Source: Saccharomycopsis fibuligera x Saccharomycopsis cf. fibuligera
Lineage: Eukaryota; Ascomycota; Saccharomycetes; Ascoideales; Saccharomycopsidaceae
DNA: 64,000 nt
Reading direction: 5' to 3'
Assembly: GCA_001936135.1 (NCBI GenBank)
Contig: CP012817.1
Coordinates: 3,348,001-3,412,000, forward strand
Shown here: positions 30,701 through 41,214 of the stretch, in pieces
Layout of the letters: every line of letters begins with the position of its first letter
Position numbering within the stretch: position 1 is the first letter of the stretch
The notes under the pieces: model-generated
Told to the model about the DNA's origin: nothing
The model's database searches: none
What the model saw: only the letters and a program-made list of their open reading frames with translations
Program-made: the position numbers and the translations under genes

Positions 30701-31505
30701 AAGATTTGGTTATGAGGCTATTGAGGCCAATATGCCAGAAGAAGATTTGAAATTGTTAGCTAATATTAAGAAGACCAAGCAAAGGAACAAGAAGAAGCAA
30801 GATGCTGCTGAAGGTGAAGAAGGCGCTGCTGCTGCTGCTGCTGCTGCTGGCGTCGAAGCTAAAAGTGGCCGTAAATTTATCTCTGCCTACGATGAAGTAT
30901 TGTATGATTCAGAAGATTCGGGTGATGACGACGATGAAGATGATGATGTTGACATGGAAAATTCTAGTAGAAACAGTAACAGAAACAAGAAATCCAAACA
31001 ATTCATTATTGAATCCGGTGATGCACCATTGGATCTTTTAGATAAACAAGCATTGGCCCACATTTCCTCCACTAGGCCAAGTGCTAGAGGTAACAATGCT
31101 GCTCAAAAGAGATCTCTCGCTAGCAAATTTAAATCTAGAGATGGGAAGCTTGTGTTTAACGAGGAAGGTAACATCACCGAAGCTAACGATGGTAGTTCTG
31201 TAGGTGATGAAGATTTGCTCAAGGATAAGAGCAATGCGATCAATGCTTATTTGGATGCAGTCAAGCAAGGTCCAATAAGAGGCCAAAGAAACAGATTGAA
31301 GTATAAAAGAGGTAAGACCAATCTTGAAGATGATGATGACGCTGATGATGACAATGAAGCTGATAGTAAGCGTGGTGGTGCTCAACGTGGGGCTAATAAT
31401 ACCAGATTTGTTACCAAGGGAAGTAGAGTTGGTAAGGACAATGGCGGTCGTGGTAGAGGAGGCAGAGGTGGATTTAGAGGTGGTAAAGGAGGTAGAAGAT
31501 CTTGA
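27747..31505 (+). CDS. RRP12: Ribosome biogenesis factor Rrp12 (HEAT-repeat protein)
   Basis: 1252 residues, close to yeast Rrp12 (about 1,230). It associates with pre-40S and pre-60S particles, helps their nuclear export and supports 18S rRNA maturation. Most of the length is HEAT-type helical repeats, starting after the conserved N-terminal IRGQATSKLENQKHLA. NUC173-like signatures include GPRLSITMLDLVVTLAKYVP and the segment MGKIMHEGG. The C-terminal 230 residues are low complexity: a polyalanine run (about 1030), an acidic patch (about 1055-1070), a lysine-rich part, then another acidic patch and a final Gly/Arg (RGG) tail GRGRGGRGGFRGGKGGRRS for RNA contact. ATG at 27747. Identification is secure. 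Confidence 0.96.
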   Translation: MSTEELELEIKLDRIRGQATSKLENQKHLALILSVVEDNIKEQKNSLTPTAYFVSFLALLNQSFKDDEVIDQGLATSTAYFLDLVFPFVPKPLLKAKFSDILVKLAPAISNESSEAPLIRSCIGALETLLIAQDAKSWNTKLNVSPWKALNALLQLSLDGRPKIRKRAQEAIRTILINPPPSPTLGHVAGSACSEFALKSIMDLLNTKESKKLNKELNAEVIHNLQLIQSIASSNSWSSGRVEPLCDVLLEISKTNDQYLVSTAFNVFESLFDSLAEPIYTDKFMVILNILFDLKPSINDTHLVGAWVAVIAKAVETYSKLDAIKCISKLPEIFQILITYLGSDNGDIYVSASNCIISIVNTSIPDHALLYPPGHAEFQVSGEDFETVDEAIANIAELVTNLLSVKYAHCAREVMDILTNLLNKLRFRTNPEFIKPFEIVGQWRTDEESHATLDLKNEEEAVIASAITNLGAEVVLQSLPLNLKNPTNAKPGRAWLLPLLRDNVRHSSLQFYIKNVLPLVEFFEKKISTLDANSMHVKVFQTVVDQIWSLLPHFCDLPNDLTNAFDIAFAEKLSELLYSNVELRTTICHALKLLVESNLTYSEGVLSDDVLLIQSFPLEKSKENIEYLSKSMSENILAVLFNVFAQTKPDSRGYILETIEAWLKITPVNILEDNFNKVCTMLKESLEDDEKQGRFQGNNNNQKKGPRLSITMLDLVVTLAKYVPESSYNALFAIFNLTNAVNDNLIQKRSYRIITRLAEVENGKAALLNFITELEQVIIKSTEQALNTAKASRLAAIAKVLEILPKTDLYFIPSITSEIILATKDVNEKTRELAFGILSQMGKIMHEGGIVENGKVPGLDPLTPSVEANLQEYFTIVSAGLGGSSPHMISATITAISCLVYEFLDKLNIEFLQELSGTIDLFLTSNSREIVKSTIGFVKVEVLSLPVELIQPKLKEVLEYLMRWSHEHKGHFKLKVKHIIERMIRRFGYEAIEANMPEEDLKLLANIKKTKQRNKKKQDAAEGEEGAAAAAAAAGVEAKSGRKFISAYDEVLYDSEDSGDDDDEDDDVDMENSSRNSNRNKKSKQFIIESGDAPLDLLDKQALAHISSTRPSARGNNAAQKRSLASKFKSRDGKLVFNEEGNITEANDGSSVGDEDLLKDKSNAINAYLDAVKQGPIRGQRNRLKYKRGKTNLEDDDDADDDNEADSKRGGAQRGANNTRFVTKGSRVGKDNGGRGRGGRGGFRGGKGGRRS

Positions 31506-32629
31506 GTACAGGTTTTTGAAATTCTGTTTGTTTCTGAGTTTTCAGTTTTTATATGTTTTTTTGTACTGTTTAAAATTTTTTTACTATTAAGTTATATACA
31601 GCATTAATGTATTTGCGCATTGAGTTAAATTTGAACCAAGTGCTGTAGACTTAGTTACGTCTTTTTTTCTATGGCTAGAATAAAAGTTTCTCTGTTTTGT
31701 ACTTTCTCAGGATTCTACCGGCAAAATGTTTATTAATCCTTAAACTGTAAACTGTATAAAAAGCGGGTCCTAAGATAAGAAGCAATTTCTTTGATAGCGT
31801 ATGCGTACGGTATCTATGATGCAAGGTAATTTGGCACAAACTATCTTGACATTTTTGAGAATTATCTTGGTTCAACTATTTTTATTTGGTTCATTATTTT
31901 TATATTACGAATTGAGCAAATACGGGAAGAATATAGTCTACAATTGTGAAACCGTTGTAATTAGTACATGTAATAATCATGGCGTTTTGAGACATGATCT
32001 TGGGATATCACAATAACCCAATTCGTCTTTCCAACGCTCTTTCAATTGATACAATTTGGTTCGAGAAAACCGAACTGCTGTTATATGCTATAGTAGTATA
32101 AATGTTTCGAACTTTCAAGAAACGTGTGTGTCGTTTATTTATTGTATCTCACCAACGATTGGATGACTGTTTTATAATAAAACATTTCCCTGCACTTTTC
32201 AATAAGATTTCTGCTTCTCAGCAATTAAGCCATGTTTCAGTTTATTCATTTCCTTTTGGTTTCTCAAGACAAGGCTTACTCAACGTACCTTATATGGAAG
32301 CCACCACGAAGTTGCAAAGTTATCCGTCAGCCCTCTTGTCGCACCCCTTTGAATATTTTACAAAGCCTATTTAAGCGCCCCCGTCCGGAAGTCCTGAAAC
32401 TGGAAAATAGTAAATTATGAGATGCAAGCTGGTAAGAAATACGCCGATACGCTATGTCAAACATATTTTCAAACAACATAGTTACTGTATACAAAATGAT
32501 GGTATATAATAATGCAATTTCTTTAACAGTTATTTTTTGTTGGCCCTTTGGCTTTCTACTAAAGGAGCATACTTATTTTTATTTTGCCATATTCTCCTGA
32601 ATTTCTACTACTTTGCATAAAAAGTCAAC
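31506..32629. other. Spacer after RRP12
   Basis: RRP12 3' region and promoter of the next gene. A 71-codon ATG frame with one hydrophobic segment (31801-32016) is present but has no recognisable family; not called. Confidence 0.5.
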
Positions 32630-33694
32630 ATGTCACTTCAAACCCAACTTACAAGCGATGAAAACATAAACAAATGCAACACTTATAGAACTTTGAAAAA
32701 TAAAGCACGCAAGTTGGAAGAGTATACTGCTAAGAAACTCCTAGCTCTTAATGATTACTGCGGTCATATTTCCTTGATTCCCAGTGCTAATGAAGTGGCC
32801 TTGCTCCAATATATCACCAAGATCATCAGCCAACGCTGTCAGCTAATCAAAGCATTAGTTCGTGTCAAAACTTACGAAGAAGATGTGGTTCAGCTGGAAG
32901 TCACAGAATTTCGAATAAGCCAAATACAAAGACTTAAGAATGTGCTTGTTCGGGATATACTGGACTTTAATTTGTTCAAAAACACAATAACTAATGAGAG
33001 AAAACAATTTAGAGTGTCTTTTTTGAATAATAGTGTAGCAGCATCAATCCTGGGAGACAAAAAAAGGGGAGAAATAGAGAAAGATTCCTTAGGCAATCAA
33101 GTAAACTCATTTCTTTCCCGAAATTACTTTCGCGCCGGTTCGCCCAGTCCGACGATACTGGCAGATAACTCGCCTTATTTAGCAAACACCTGTCACAACC
33201 AATACTACAAATCGCAAATATCAAGTTTTACAAAATTTCTGAATCCTTCATTTTCTTATCCTTCTCCAACTCCATCAATATTATCATTTTCGTCATTATC
33301 ATCGTCATCGTCGACTGCACCAACGGCAGGATTGGAAGTTATTGCTATTCCTAGTACAGAGTCTCTCAACCCGTTTTCTCGAAATCACAATATACCACAA
33401 AATTATTACATCGATGTGCCCCTGGAGGATATGAGCATTATCAGCGAAGAGGCTCGTAAAAAACACGAAGTAGAAAAGCAACAGCTAGCTTTTGGCATGT
33501 GTGAATCTCAGCCGAAATGGCAAAAAAGTCTCAATGGAAATGCAAAATATAGCATATATAAAAACACGAAGAAGAATAATATTGGCCAACTAGTTTTTTG
33601 GCAGAAGCCTAGCACGATATTTTTAATCGGGTTTATATTTGTGTTTATGGCGATGTTATCCATATTCGCATCTTTATTTTTGAGTGTTAAGTAG
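32630..33694 (+). CDS. Tail-anchored protein of unknown function
   Basis: 354 residues from an ATG. I do not recognise it. The N-terminal 150 residues look helical and partly coiled-coil (TLKNKARKLEEYTAKKLLAL; repeated Gln/Lys/Leu patterns around 90-125). Residues about 150-290 are Ser/Pro-rich and probably disordered, with a run of Ser near 220-235. A single hydrophobic helix ends the protein (about 329-350, FLIGFIFVFMAMLSIFASLFL) followed only by SVK. That is a tail-anchor topology, with the bulk facing the cytosol and insertion into ER, Golgi or a related membrane. The helical N-half plus C-terminal anchor recalls SNARE-like or membrane-tether proteins, but no SNARE central layer is evident. 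Codon pattern and length support a real gene. Confidence 0.75.
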   Translation: MSLQTQLTSDENINKCNTYRTLKNKARKLEEYTAKKLLALNDYCGHISLIPSANEVALLQYITKIISQRCQLIKALVRVKTYEEDVVQLEVTEFRISQIQRLKNVLVRDILDFNLFKNTITNERKQFRVSFLNNSVAASILGDKKRGEIEKDSLGNQVNSFLSRNYFRAGSPSPTILADNSPYLANTCHNQYYKSQISSFTKFLNPSFSYPSPTPSILSFSSLSSSSSTAPTAGLEVIAIPSTESLNPFSRNHNIPQNYYIDVPLEDMSIISEEARKKHEVEKQQLAFGMCESQPKWQKSLNGNAKYSIYKNTKKNNIGQLVFWQKPSTIFLIGFIFVFMAMLSIFASLFLSVK

Positions 33695-34527
33695 CTGCGG
33701 CAGCAATTATTATGATTGCATAATTCAAAACTATGTTAGTTTCTAAATATAGATTAGTCGCTTTATAAAACTTGTAGGTTTCTGTAAGTCTTCATATTTT
33801 TTCTTTTCTTTTAAACTATATGGGTTTTTGATTCGATTTTTCATTTAAACATATTTATTTTTCAAATTGCAGCCAATACATGATTCCAAATGCACATTTC
33901 ATAAAGCTCGGAATAGACAAAAACAATATCTAAAACCGAAACAATAATTGCTTTATGCTACCAAGCTAGCGCGACTGTAGGACAAATTCATTTCCCGAAG
34001 ATATATAAGTGTGCAAGTTTGCTGTCTTTAGTTTGGAACCAAGCCGAGAGATACAGAAAAGCTGAAAGGTTTTAAGGACTGTCTCATTAAATTTGCTGAT
34101 GGTGGAAAGCACTGGAAAATTAAACAGTAACGTCATTATCTGCATAAAGCTGCCTATCAACGCAGTATTACAATAGATTTCAGCAAAGAGACGTAACCGC
34201 ATGCAAGCATAATAACGGAGTTCTCCGGAGATGAGCAAAGTGTCAAAGTCAACGATAATAACTAGGAAGGAAGAAGAGCAACGAAGACAAGAGCGGAGCA
34301 AGGACTCAAAATAAAAAAGAAAAAAGAACGATTATTTAAAAATGCTTTGTCTCCTCATTTGTTGTTTTGTTCATTTTCCTAATATATTTTTCTGATTTTA
34401 TTCGAGAAATCAAACATTGCTTTTCCTATTTGTACACTTATCGCTCATACTGTTTGTATCGGCGCTTATTCTACTTTCTTCTCTGTGTCGTTTATTAAAG
34501 CAAATATTTACGTTTCTTGAGTGCAAT
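33695..34527. promoter_or_regulatory. Upstream region of GPD
   Basis: About 830 bp. Pyrimidine-rich stretches (34350-34500) lie just before the GPD start, as is common in strongly expressed yeast genes. In-frame hydrophobic codons before the ATG begin only at a TTG and are taken as untranslated. Confidence 0.5.
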
Positions 34528-35691
34528 ATGTCTGGTGCGGCTAAACGCCTTTCTCAAGTTAGCGGGATCTTGAATCCAGGTGCCACTTCTGAGGACACCA
34601 CTTTGATTGTTCCTGTGAAACCATTCAAGATCTGTGTCATTGGTTCAGGTAATTGGGGTACCACCATTGCCAAAGTTGTTGCTGAATCTACTGCTGAAAA
34701 CCCAGACCTTTTCCAAAAAGATGTTCATATGTGGGTATTCCAAGAAAAAATCGACGGCAAAAACTTGACAGACATTATCAACACAGAACATGAAAACGTC
34801 AAGTACTTGCCTGATGTCAAATTGCCAGAGAATGTGATTGCTGAACCAGATATTAAAAAAACTGTTATTAATTCCGACTTGATCATTTTCAACATTCCAC
34901 ACCAGTTTTTGGGTAACGTGTGCAAGCAATTGAAAGGCCATGTTCCAACCACCGCTAGAGCCATCTCTTGTTTGAAGGGTCTTGATGTAACTCCCCAAGG
35001 CTGTAACTTGTTGTCTTCCTCTATCACCGAAAACTTGGGCATCTACTGTGGCGCTTTGTCTGGCGCTAACTTGGCGCCGGAAGTTGCTAATCAAAAATGG
35101 TCAGAAACCACTATTGCTTACAACGAACCAGATGATTTCAGAGGTCAAGGTAAAGACATTGACAAGGCTATTCTCAAAAAACTTTTCCACAGACCATATT
35201 TTCATGTTAGAGTTATTGCTGATGTGCCTGGTGTTTCAGTAGCTGGTGCTTTGAAAAACGTCGTTGCTATGGCTGCTGGCTTTGTCGAAGGTATGGGGTG
35301 GGGTGATAATGCTAAATCTGCCATTATGAGAATTGGTTTGGTTGAAATTGTAAAGTTTGCGGACAAATATTACCCCGAATCTGATTCAAAAACTTTCACT
35401 GAAGAAAGCGCTGGTGTTGCTGACTTGATTACTACTTGCTCTGCTGGTAGAAACGTTAGAGTTGGTAAATACATGGCTGAAACTGGCAAAGATGCTACCG
35501 AAGCAGAACGAGTTTTGTTGAATGGTCAATCTTCTCAAGGTATTGTCACTACTAAGGAGGTGCACGAATTGTTAGAAAATGACAATGCTACTCATGAGTT
35601 CCCATTGTTTGAAGCTACTTATCAAATCATCTATAATGGTCTACAAATGGATAAGTTGCCATCTTTAATAGAATCTATTGGTGACAACTGA
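34528..35691 (+). CDS. GPD1: NAD-dependent glycerol-3-phosphate dehydrogenase
   Basis: 387 residues from the ATG at 34528. Reduces dihydroxyacetone phosphate to glycerol-3-phosphate with NADH, supplying glycerol for osmotic balance, redox relief and lipid synthesis; found in cytosol and peroxisomes. The Rossmann motif GSGNWGTTIAKVV is at 39-51, PHQF and CLKG segments follow, and the catalytic Lys lies at 243 in GALKNVVAMAAG. The C-terminal GRNVRVGKYMAETGK and LNGQSSQGIVT blocks are standard. An in-frame extension back to 34417 begins at TTG and codes for a hydrophobic string unrelated to the family, so I reject it. Strong codon bias (TTG, GCT, GGT) fits high expression. GPD1 and GPD2 type paralogues cannot be told apart here. 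Confidence 0.96.
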   Translation: MSGAAKRLSQVSGILNPGATSEDTTLIVPVKPFKICVIGSGNWGTTIAKVVAESTAENPDLFQKDVHMWVFQEKIDGKNLTDIINTEHENVKYLPDVKLPENVIAEPDIKKTVINSDLIIFNIPHQFLGNVCKQLKGHVPTTARAISCLKGLDVTPQGCNLLSSSITENLGIYCGALSGANLAPEVANQKWSETTIAYNEPDDFRGQGKDIDKAILKKLFHRPYFHVRVIADVPGVSVAGALKNVVAMAAGFVEGMGWGDNAKSAIMRIGLVEIVKFADKYYPESDSKTFTEESAGVADLITTCSAGRNVRVGKYMAETGKDATEAERVLLNGQSSQGIVTTKEVHELLENDNATHEFPLFEATYQIIYNGLQMDKLPSLIESIGDN

Positions 35692-37191
35692 GTTATGTTT
35701 TTGCACATACACTTTTTTCTATTCAATTTTTCCGCATTATGCATTTTAATATATCACGGTCATCGAATTAAGGTGTGTTAAAGTTGCAATTTTCTTTATA
35801 AAACCATACTTTATTAATTAATTATTATGCGTGTTTGTTTTGCTTTTAATGTTACGCGGAAATATCTGGTATATAATATTCGCTAATTACTAGTATTATT
35901 CGACAATACAAGATTGCTATGTTTTTTTTGGAGCTTTGATAATTAATGGATAGTCACTTCGCAAATACGGTGGATCAAAACGCTTCGAAGCGATCTGCTA
36001 GTCTTCTAAAACAATTTCCTTCAACATACAAAGTACAAATAGACTTGTGTTGATGATGATGACCTACGGAATTAAAAATTAAGTTTTGGTGTTGTATATT
36101 AGATTTAAGCTTATTCGTTCAACCGTTGGAATTGAATTTCTTGTTTGCTGTTTGGCTGGACAAGTGGGGGACCATCGGTTGCTGCATGTGCATGTGCTTA
36201 AATTGGTTCTCGGTTATTCAGTGCTAATAAATTAGATATTTTATGCGTTTCTTACATTTTGCTTTTATTTTCTTCGGTGAGTAGTGAGTGAGTGAGAAAG
36301 CGTATATGTGTGTAATTTTATTTGTTGGTTTTTGCTTTTACCTTTGTGACTGTTTGATTCAAAGGGAGCTGCTGACCCACGTATCTGCAGTTGGTGTCAA
36401 TTTCTTATTGGCTACTCGAAGTGAGTTCTTGTGTTCCCATGTTTTCGTAACTGCATGCAGGCCACGGCATGCCCCGCTTAATTTGCTCGCGGTATAAAAA
36501 AAGGCATCAAGCAAAGCGAGCCGACCAGCCAGCATGCGGAAAATTTTAACCACGTATGGTAGACAATTTCCTCAATATAAGCTTATGAACATGTTATAAC
36601 ATCGACCATGTCCTCTTGTTTACAAATAAACCCTTATTTATGGGTATAAGTATGAACTTAAACTGTATGGTCTATAACATATGGCGCATAGTAGTATTGT
36701 TTTGCTTGCCCCCAGGCAACCTAACAAAAAGTTACCTATTTACTCCAATGTATGAATACATAACACGCATTTCTGTTATGACAAAATATGGTGCCATTGA
36801 GGGCAGATGATTTTGCCAAATATGCTAAATATACCATAACATAAAGCCAAAGTGTATTTGCTTTATTCAGATAGTGTTTTACTTTTTTTATATGGCTACT
36901 TATATGTGCACGCACAAAAAAACAAAAAACAAAAAAAAAAAAAAAGAAAGTAACCACGTAATGGTCAAACAAACTTACCATTTTTTCAGATATTGAATAC
37001 AAAAAAAAAATATACACTTTCGATTTCTATTTTGATATCAATATCTATTCCAATTAAATCAAAATACTTACCGTTACATTGGACAATCAATTTATATCAT
37101 AACAATTATTATCAACATTATTTTACTTTTATTATTTTTTTCTTTTTCGTTAGTCAAAGTAAAAAGAGGCTAAAGCCGAAGACAGCTATAA
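35692..37191. other. Spacer between GPD and PPZ1 (convergent)
   Basis: 1.5 kb of AT-rich sequence with an A-rich run near 36926-36944. No gene recognised on either strand. Confidence 0.6.
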
Positions 37192-39087
37192 TCAGCTAAA
37201 CGACGACTGACTTTGTAAGGTATTAGCTTTTCTTCGTTCATGTTTTCCCTTCTTCATAAAGTGCTTCAAAGCAATAGGATCCAAAGGATCAAGTAGTTCA
37301 AAAGAACAAAGCAATTCTTCAGAAACGCTCATCACTGCTCCCCAATTATCAAATTCCCCACAATAATTAGGTGCACTGAATACCGTCACTAAGGATCGAT
37401 CATTGAAAAATTCATAACCATCCTCAACAACCATATGGGCCCTACATACCAAATCAAAATTGAATTTCGTTAAAAATTTATTTATCGCAACTTTACTGAA
37501 ACAGTAAGAAACCCCTCGTTCGTTATCTTCCCATTCATTTGGGGTGTCTGCTGGATCTGACCATAATAAATCATTCAATAGACCAAAATCAGGAACGTCT
37601 GTGGGCCTTTGTATATTTTTAATTTCATCCATGGAATGCAATGTTGGGGATAATCCCCCATGAACACAAAAGATCTTGTTCGCCACTATGGCCGCAATTG
37701 GTAATGTGTTAAATGTATCAATGAAAATTTTCCAAGTTTTAATATTGCACCTTCTTTTGCATTCGTCATAAAAGCCGTAAACTCTAGTGACATTAGCACA
37801 TTCATGATTACCTCTTAGAAGAAAGAAATTCTCCGGGTATTTGATCTTGTAGCATAGTAATAGCAAAATAGTTTCCAAAGACTGTTTACCTCTATCAACA
37901 TAATCACCTAGGAATAAGTAATTAGCAGCTGGTGGAAATCCACATTTGGTGAACATTCGAATCAAATCATTATATTGACCATGAACATCACCAACAATTT
38001 TTACTGGTGGAGATAACTCAAGTAATGTTGGTTGAGAAAGAAAAATTTCTCTTGCGGTAGAACAGATAACTTGGATTTCTGAATTTTTAAGACAAACGTT
38101 TTTCGTTCTTTTGCCTGAATAACCAGCATCCAAAAGTCTTTGTATCAAATCTTCCACATCTATGACTACTCCACTGTTAGAATTTGAAGTTATTTTAGTA
38201 TTGATGTTGGATAATGGCGGCGATAATGCTTGACCACCAGGGGTACCAGGCACAGAAGAAGATCTGATTGATATATTGTCAGTATTTATATCAAGATTAT
38301 TGTTATTACTGTTATTATTACTATTGTTGTTGTTATTGTTAGTGTGACCAATGACGTTTTCTTCAATAGTGAGGCCATTCAAATCAGAAGCAATGCTGAC
38401 CGCGTCACTATTTCTTCGACTTAAGTTATGTATTGAACCACCACTGCTCTCCAAATTCCCTGGATCATTATTATAATTATTATTGAAACTATTATGTCGA
38501 CTTGAACTCCGGCTGAGAATTCTATTATTATTGTTATTATTGGTCACACTACTACTGCTTATTCCGTTAGTATTAACACTATCTTCATTTATTAACGCAC
38601 TGGATGAATTATTATAACTTTCTCTTCTAATCAAAATTGGAGTCTTTGGTTCCATTTGAATCATTGAAGGAGGCAAATTTAGCGAGGAAGGAGAAAGTAA
38701 ATTACTGCTATTATCATTATCGTTGTTAACGTTTAAAGTTAGGTTATTTGGTCCAGCGTTTGTATTGTCGTGATTATTATAATTTGTGTTGTTGTTTGTG
38801 TCATTTATATTGTTGTTGTTGCTGTTATTGTTATTACTGTTGACATTGCTACTGATATTGTTGGCATTATTAGTCACTGTTTGGCTAGAGTTTCTTCTTG
38901 AAAGTAAAGGGGAAGATGGGAATTTGCGTGACAAATCACTTGTTGCCGTTTTGAAAGAGGCAGCATCATCATTATCTTTACTTTTAAAAGAACGTCTAGA
39001 TTTACCAGACCTTTGAGATGTAGAGGTGTCAGTTCTAGTAAATTTGGGCAAGTCGTTGCTTTTTTGCTTGGAACTGGAATTACCCAT
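37192..39087 (-). CDS. PPZ1: Ser/Thr protein phosphatase PP-Z
   Basis: 631 residues. The N-terminus MGNSSSK is an N-myristoylation signal and is expected to tether the enzyme to membranes. Residues about 20-300 are Ser/Asn-rich with long poly-Asn runs (AAT-rich repeats), as in other Ppz proteins. The C-terminal catalytic domain (about 310-610) carries all PPP-family metal and active-site motifs: GDVHGQ (366-371), GDYVDRG, LLRGNHE, and later CVHGGLSP and [12 protein letters not shown]. Ppz phosphatases control K+/Na+ homeostasis, cell-wall integrity and cell cycle, and are inhibited by Hal3-type proteins. No in-frame CTG codon was found in the catalytic part I scanned. Its upstream region has an A27 tract about 150 bp before the start. 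Confidence 0.95.
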   Translation of the reverse strand: MGNSSSKQKSNDLPKFTRTDTSTSQRSGKSRRSFKSKDNDDAASFKTATSDLSRKFPSSPLLSRRNSSQTVTNNANNISSNVNSNNNNSNNNNINDTNNNTNYNNHDNTNAGPNNLTLNVNNDNDNSSNLLSPSSLNLPPSMIQMEPKTPILIRRESYNNSSSALINEDSVNTNGISSSSVTNNNNNNRILSRSSSRHNSFNNNYNNDPGNLESSGGSIHNLSRRNSDAVSIASDLNGLTIEENVIGHTNNNNNNSNNNSNNNNLDINTDNISIRSSSVPGTPGGQALSPPLSNINTKITSNSNSGVVIDVEDLIQRLLDAGYSGKRTKNVCLKNSEIQVICSTAREIFLSQPTLLELSPPVKIVGDVHGQYNDLIRMFTKCGFPPAANYLFLGDYVDRGKQSLETILLLLCYKIKYPENFFLLRGNHECANVTRVYGFYDECKRRCNIKTWKIFIDTFNTLPIAAIVANKIFCVHGGLSPTLHSMDEIKNIQRPTDVPDFGLLNDLLWSDPADTPNEWEDNERGVSYCFSKVAINKFLTKFNFDLVCRAHMVVEDGYEFFNDRSLVTVFSAPNYCGEFDNWGAVMSVSEELLCSFELLDPLDPIALKHFMKKGKHERRKANTLQSQSSFS

Positions 39088-39238
39088 AATGAAAAGGGAT
39101 TGTTGACTGAGGTTTGAAGCGCCAAGATATTATAAGAGAAATGGGATTGGGTAGGAGCAAAGATTAAAAAAATAAGTTGTGAGTTGTGAGCAGACGTGTA
39201 GGTGAAAGACAAGAGTAGCGCAGCCTCAAGCAAAAATG

Positions 39239-39265
39239 AAAAAAAAAAAAAAAAAAAAAAAAAAA
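39239..39265. repeat. Poly(A) tract, 27 bp
   Basis: Homopolymer in the PPZ1 promoter region. Confidence 0.95.
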
Positions 39266-39370
39266 CTATCACAAGAAGATAATGGGTAATTGAAGCAAAA
39301 CTGCGGGTAAAAACAAATTGTGATTTTCCTTTTGCTTTCTGTGAGTCCCTTGCAAAAGGTAATTAATGAA

Positions 39371-39410
39371 TGAGTAAGTGGGTAAATGAGTAAGTGGGTA
39401 AATGAGTAAA
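39371..39410. repeat. 16 bp tandem repeat
   Basis: tgagtaagtgggtaaa occurs twice head-to-tail (39371-39386, 39387-39402), followed by a half unit (tgagtaaa). Lies upstream of PPZ1. Confidence 0.9.
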
Positions 39411-41214
39411 TTTCGGGTTTCTGTTTTTCTGTCTTGTTAAATTGGCGGTATAATTGGAACGAGACCAAATTAATAAATTTTGAAAACGGTAAATGTTTGA
39501 TTAGGGATCTCGTGATTGGTATGGTGTAATGTACTGAGATGAATTGAACTATGCAATTGACAGGATATTGTATTAAGAAAAGCAGTTGTGGCTCGTTGGA
39601 ATGTTTTTGATAGTTAAATTATTTTTTCTTTTCTTGATTTTCGGCAAATATTTTGCTTAGTGAGGAAAAAGAAAGATTCTAGACCGTCGACTTCGGAGGC
39701 GTACTGAGAAGACAAAAAGGCGGCGATTGAGTGATTGAGTGTGCGAGTGAGACAGCGAGAAACAAGATGCCAAAAGAGCCGAGAAAAGAGTAATAATATA
39801 GTATATAGGAATAGGAAGGAATACTAATAATGCAGTAGTCGTTGCAATGGCTAGGATAGTCGAGGATATTTCAGGGGCGCTGAGTCAGAAAGAGCTCGAA
39901 ACTGACAATGACAGATGAAAGATCGGCGCGAGAAAAAGAGAAAAGAAGAAAAAAAAGGAAGTGTACAACTACTTAGGATTGGTGTCTGCGGATCGGAGGG
40001 TTCGAAGGTTGGTGGTTTGAGGAATGGTGGAATAGTTCTAGTTGTGGTTGCGATTGTAGTTGTTGTGATATTGCAGTTGTTGATTGTTAACAAACAAAGA
40101 ACTAAGCGCCGGCAAGACATCCCGAGGGTGACAGCCTATTTAAATCACGTGCAGTACATAACGTATAACCAATTACGAGGGCATATACACCCTTACATCT
40201 CCGTATATTTTACTATAAGTCGTCATTCAATACTTTTTTGGAGAAACAAAAGGTTGAAATAAATTCCTCAAAATCCGAAGAAACGAATTCTTCAAAATCC
40301 AAAGAAATAAAGACATTGAAATCACATGTCAAGATTTCGCCCAGTTTTTCATGGACATTTTTGCGAACAATTTTTGTATTAAAAAGTTTAGCAAAATTGA
40401 CTGCGAATGGGCAACAGGCTATTAATTGCTAAAAATTTGTGCCTTGTTTCTCCAAAAAAATATTCAAAAGGATTTTTGCTCTCTTTTTTATTTTTATTTA
40501 TTTATTTGTTTATTTGTTTATTTGTTTATTTATTTATGTCTTTTTTTTTATCCTTTGTAGTGTCACGATCAATGGTAGCATTCTCCCCAATGGTTACTTT
40601 CATCAAGAAAGCTGTTACAAAATACTTGATAGATAAAAAAAAATTTTTTTTTTTTTTTTGGTAACCTAAAATTGTTGCAATTTTCAATGACTATAAGAAG
40701 ATGTTTGTGCCACAGCACACTTCTTGACAAAAATTTGCATGTGTGAGAGTAAGATGAAATTTCTCGAAATTTATAATTGAGCAGAATTTATCTTAATTTG
40801 AAAACAGCTTTCATTTTATATATATATATATAGATTTGAGCAACTAACCCAGTTTGGGTTTATACCTAAAAAAAAATATCTATATCTCGTAGTTTTCCGG
40901 CGCGGCACCAAATATTAGTAGACTCTAGCATTCATGTTGAACATTTCTCAAAAGCTGGGTTTATACTTAAATACTCTTCACAGTTGCCGATGTTCATGCA
41001 GCGCTATGCAGCTTTGAATAGCTATCAACATAAACACCAACATCTTGAAATAGATTTTGGACTCATTATTTTGTATAAATAAGAATGGCAACTGATTATT
41101 TGAGTTGTTCACTTAATTCGTTATAGTTCAACATCAATTTTGTTCCTTAGGATTACTACTTCATTATCCAAACCAAATTCATAGCCTTTCACAACCAATA
41201 ATATCGATATAAGA

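Larger units (their letters stand above)
39088..41214. other. Spacer between PPZ1 and the secreted-repeat pseudogene
   Basis: 2.1 kb. PPZ1 promoter with an A27 tract (39239-39265), a 16 bp tandem repeat, a CACGTG E-box (40146-40151), TTTATTTG repeats (about 40495-40535) and (TA)n near 40819. A 115-codon + strand frame (39915-40262) with one hydrophobic stretch and Lys/Arg-rich ends is not convincing as a gene. Confidence 0.5.

Noticed and set aside
31801-32016. 71-codon frame with one membrane-like segment
   Set aside because: No recognisable family or conserved motif; hydrophobic runs are common by chance in T-rich DNA.
34417-34527. N-terminal hydrophobic extension of glycerol-3-phosphate dehydrogenase
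   Set aside because: Begins at TTG, has no family similarity, and the ATG at 34528 gives a normal-length enzyme.
37068-37090. atacttaccg resembling the 5' end of U1 snRNA
   Set aside because: Match stops after nine bases and no U1 stem-loops follow.
39915-40262. 115-codon frame with one hydrophobic stretch
   Set aside because: Valine/Leu run arises from GTT/GTG repeats, composition biased, and a comparable frame exists on the other strand; no family.
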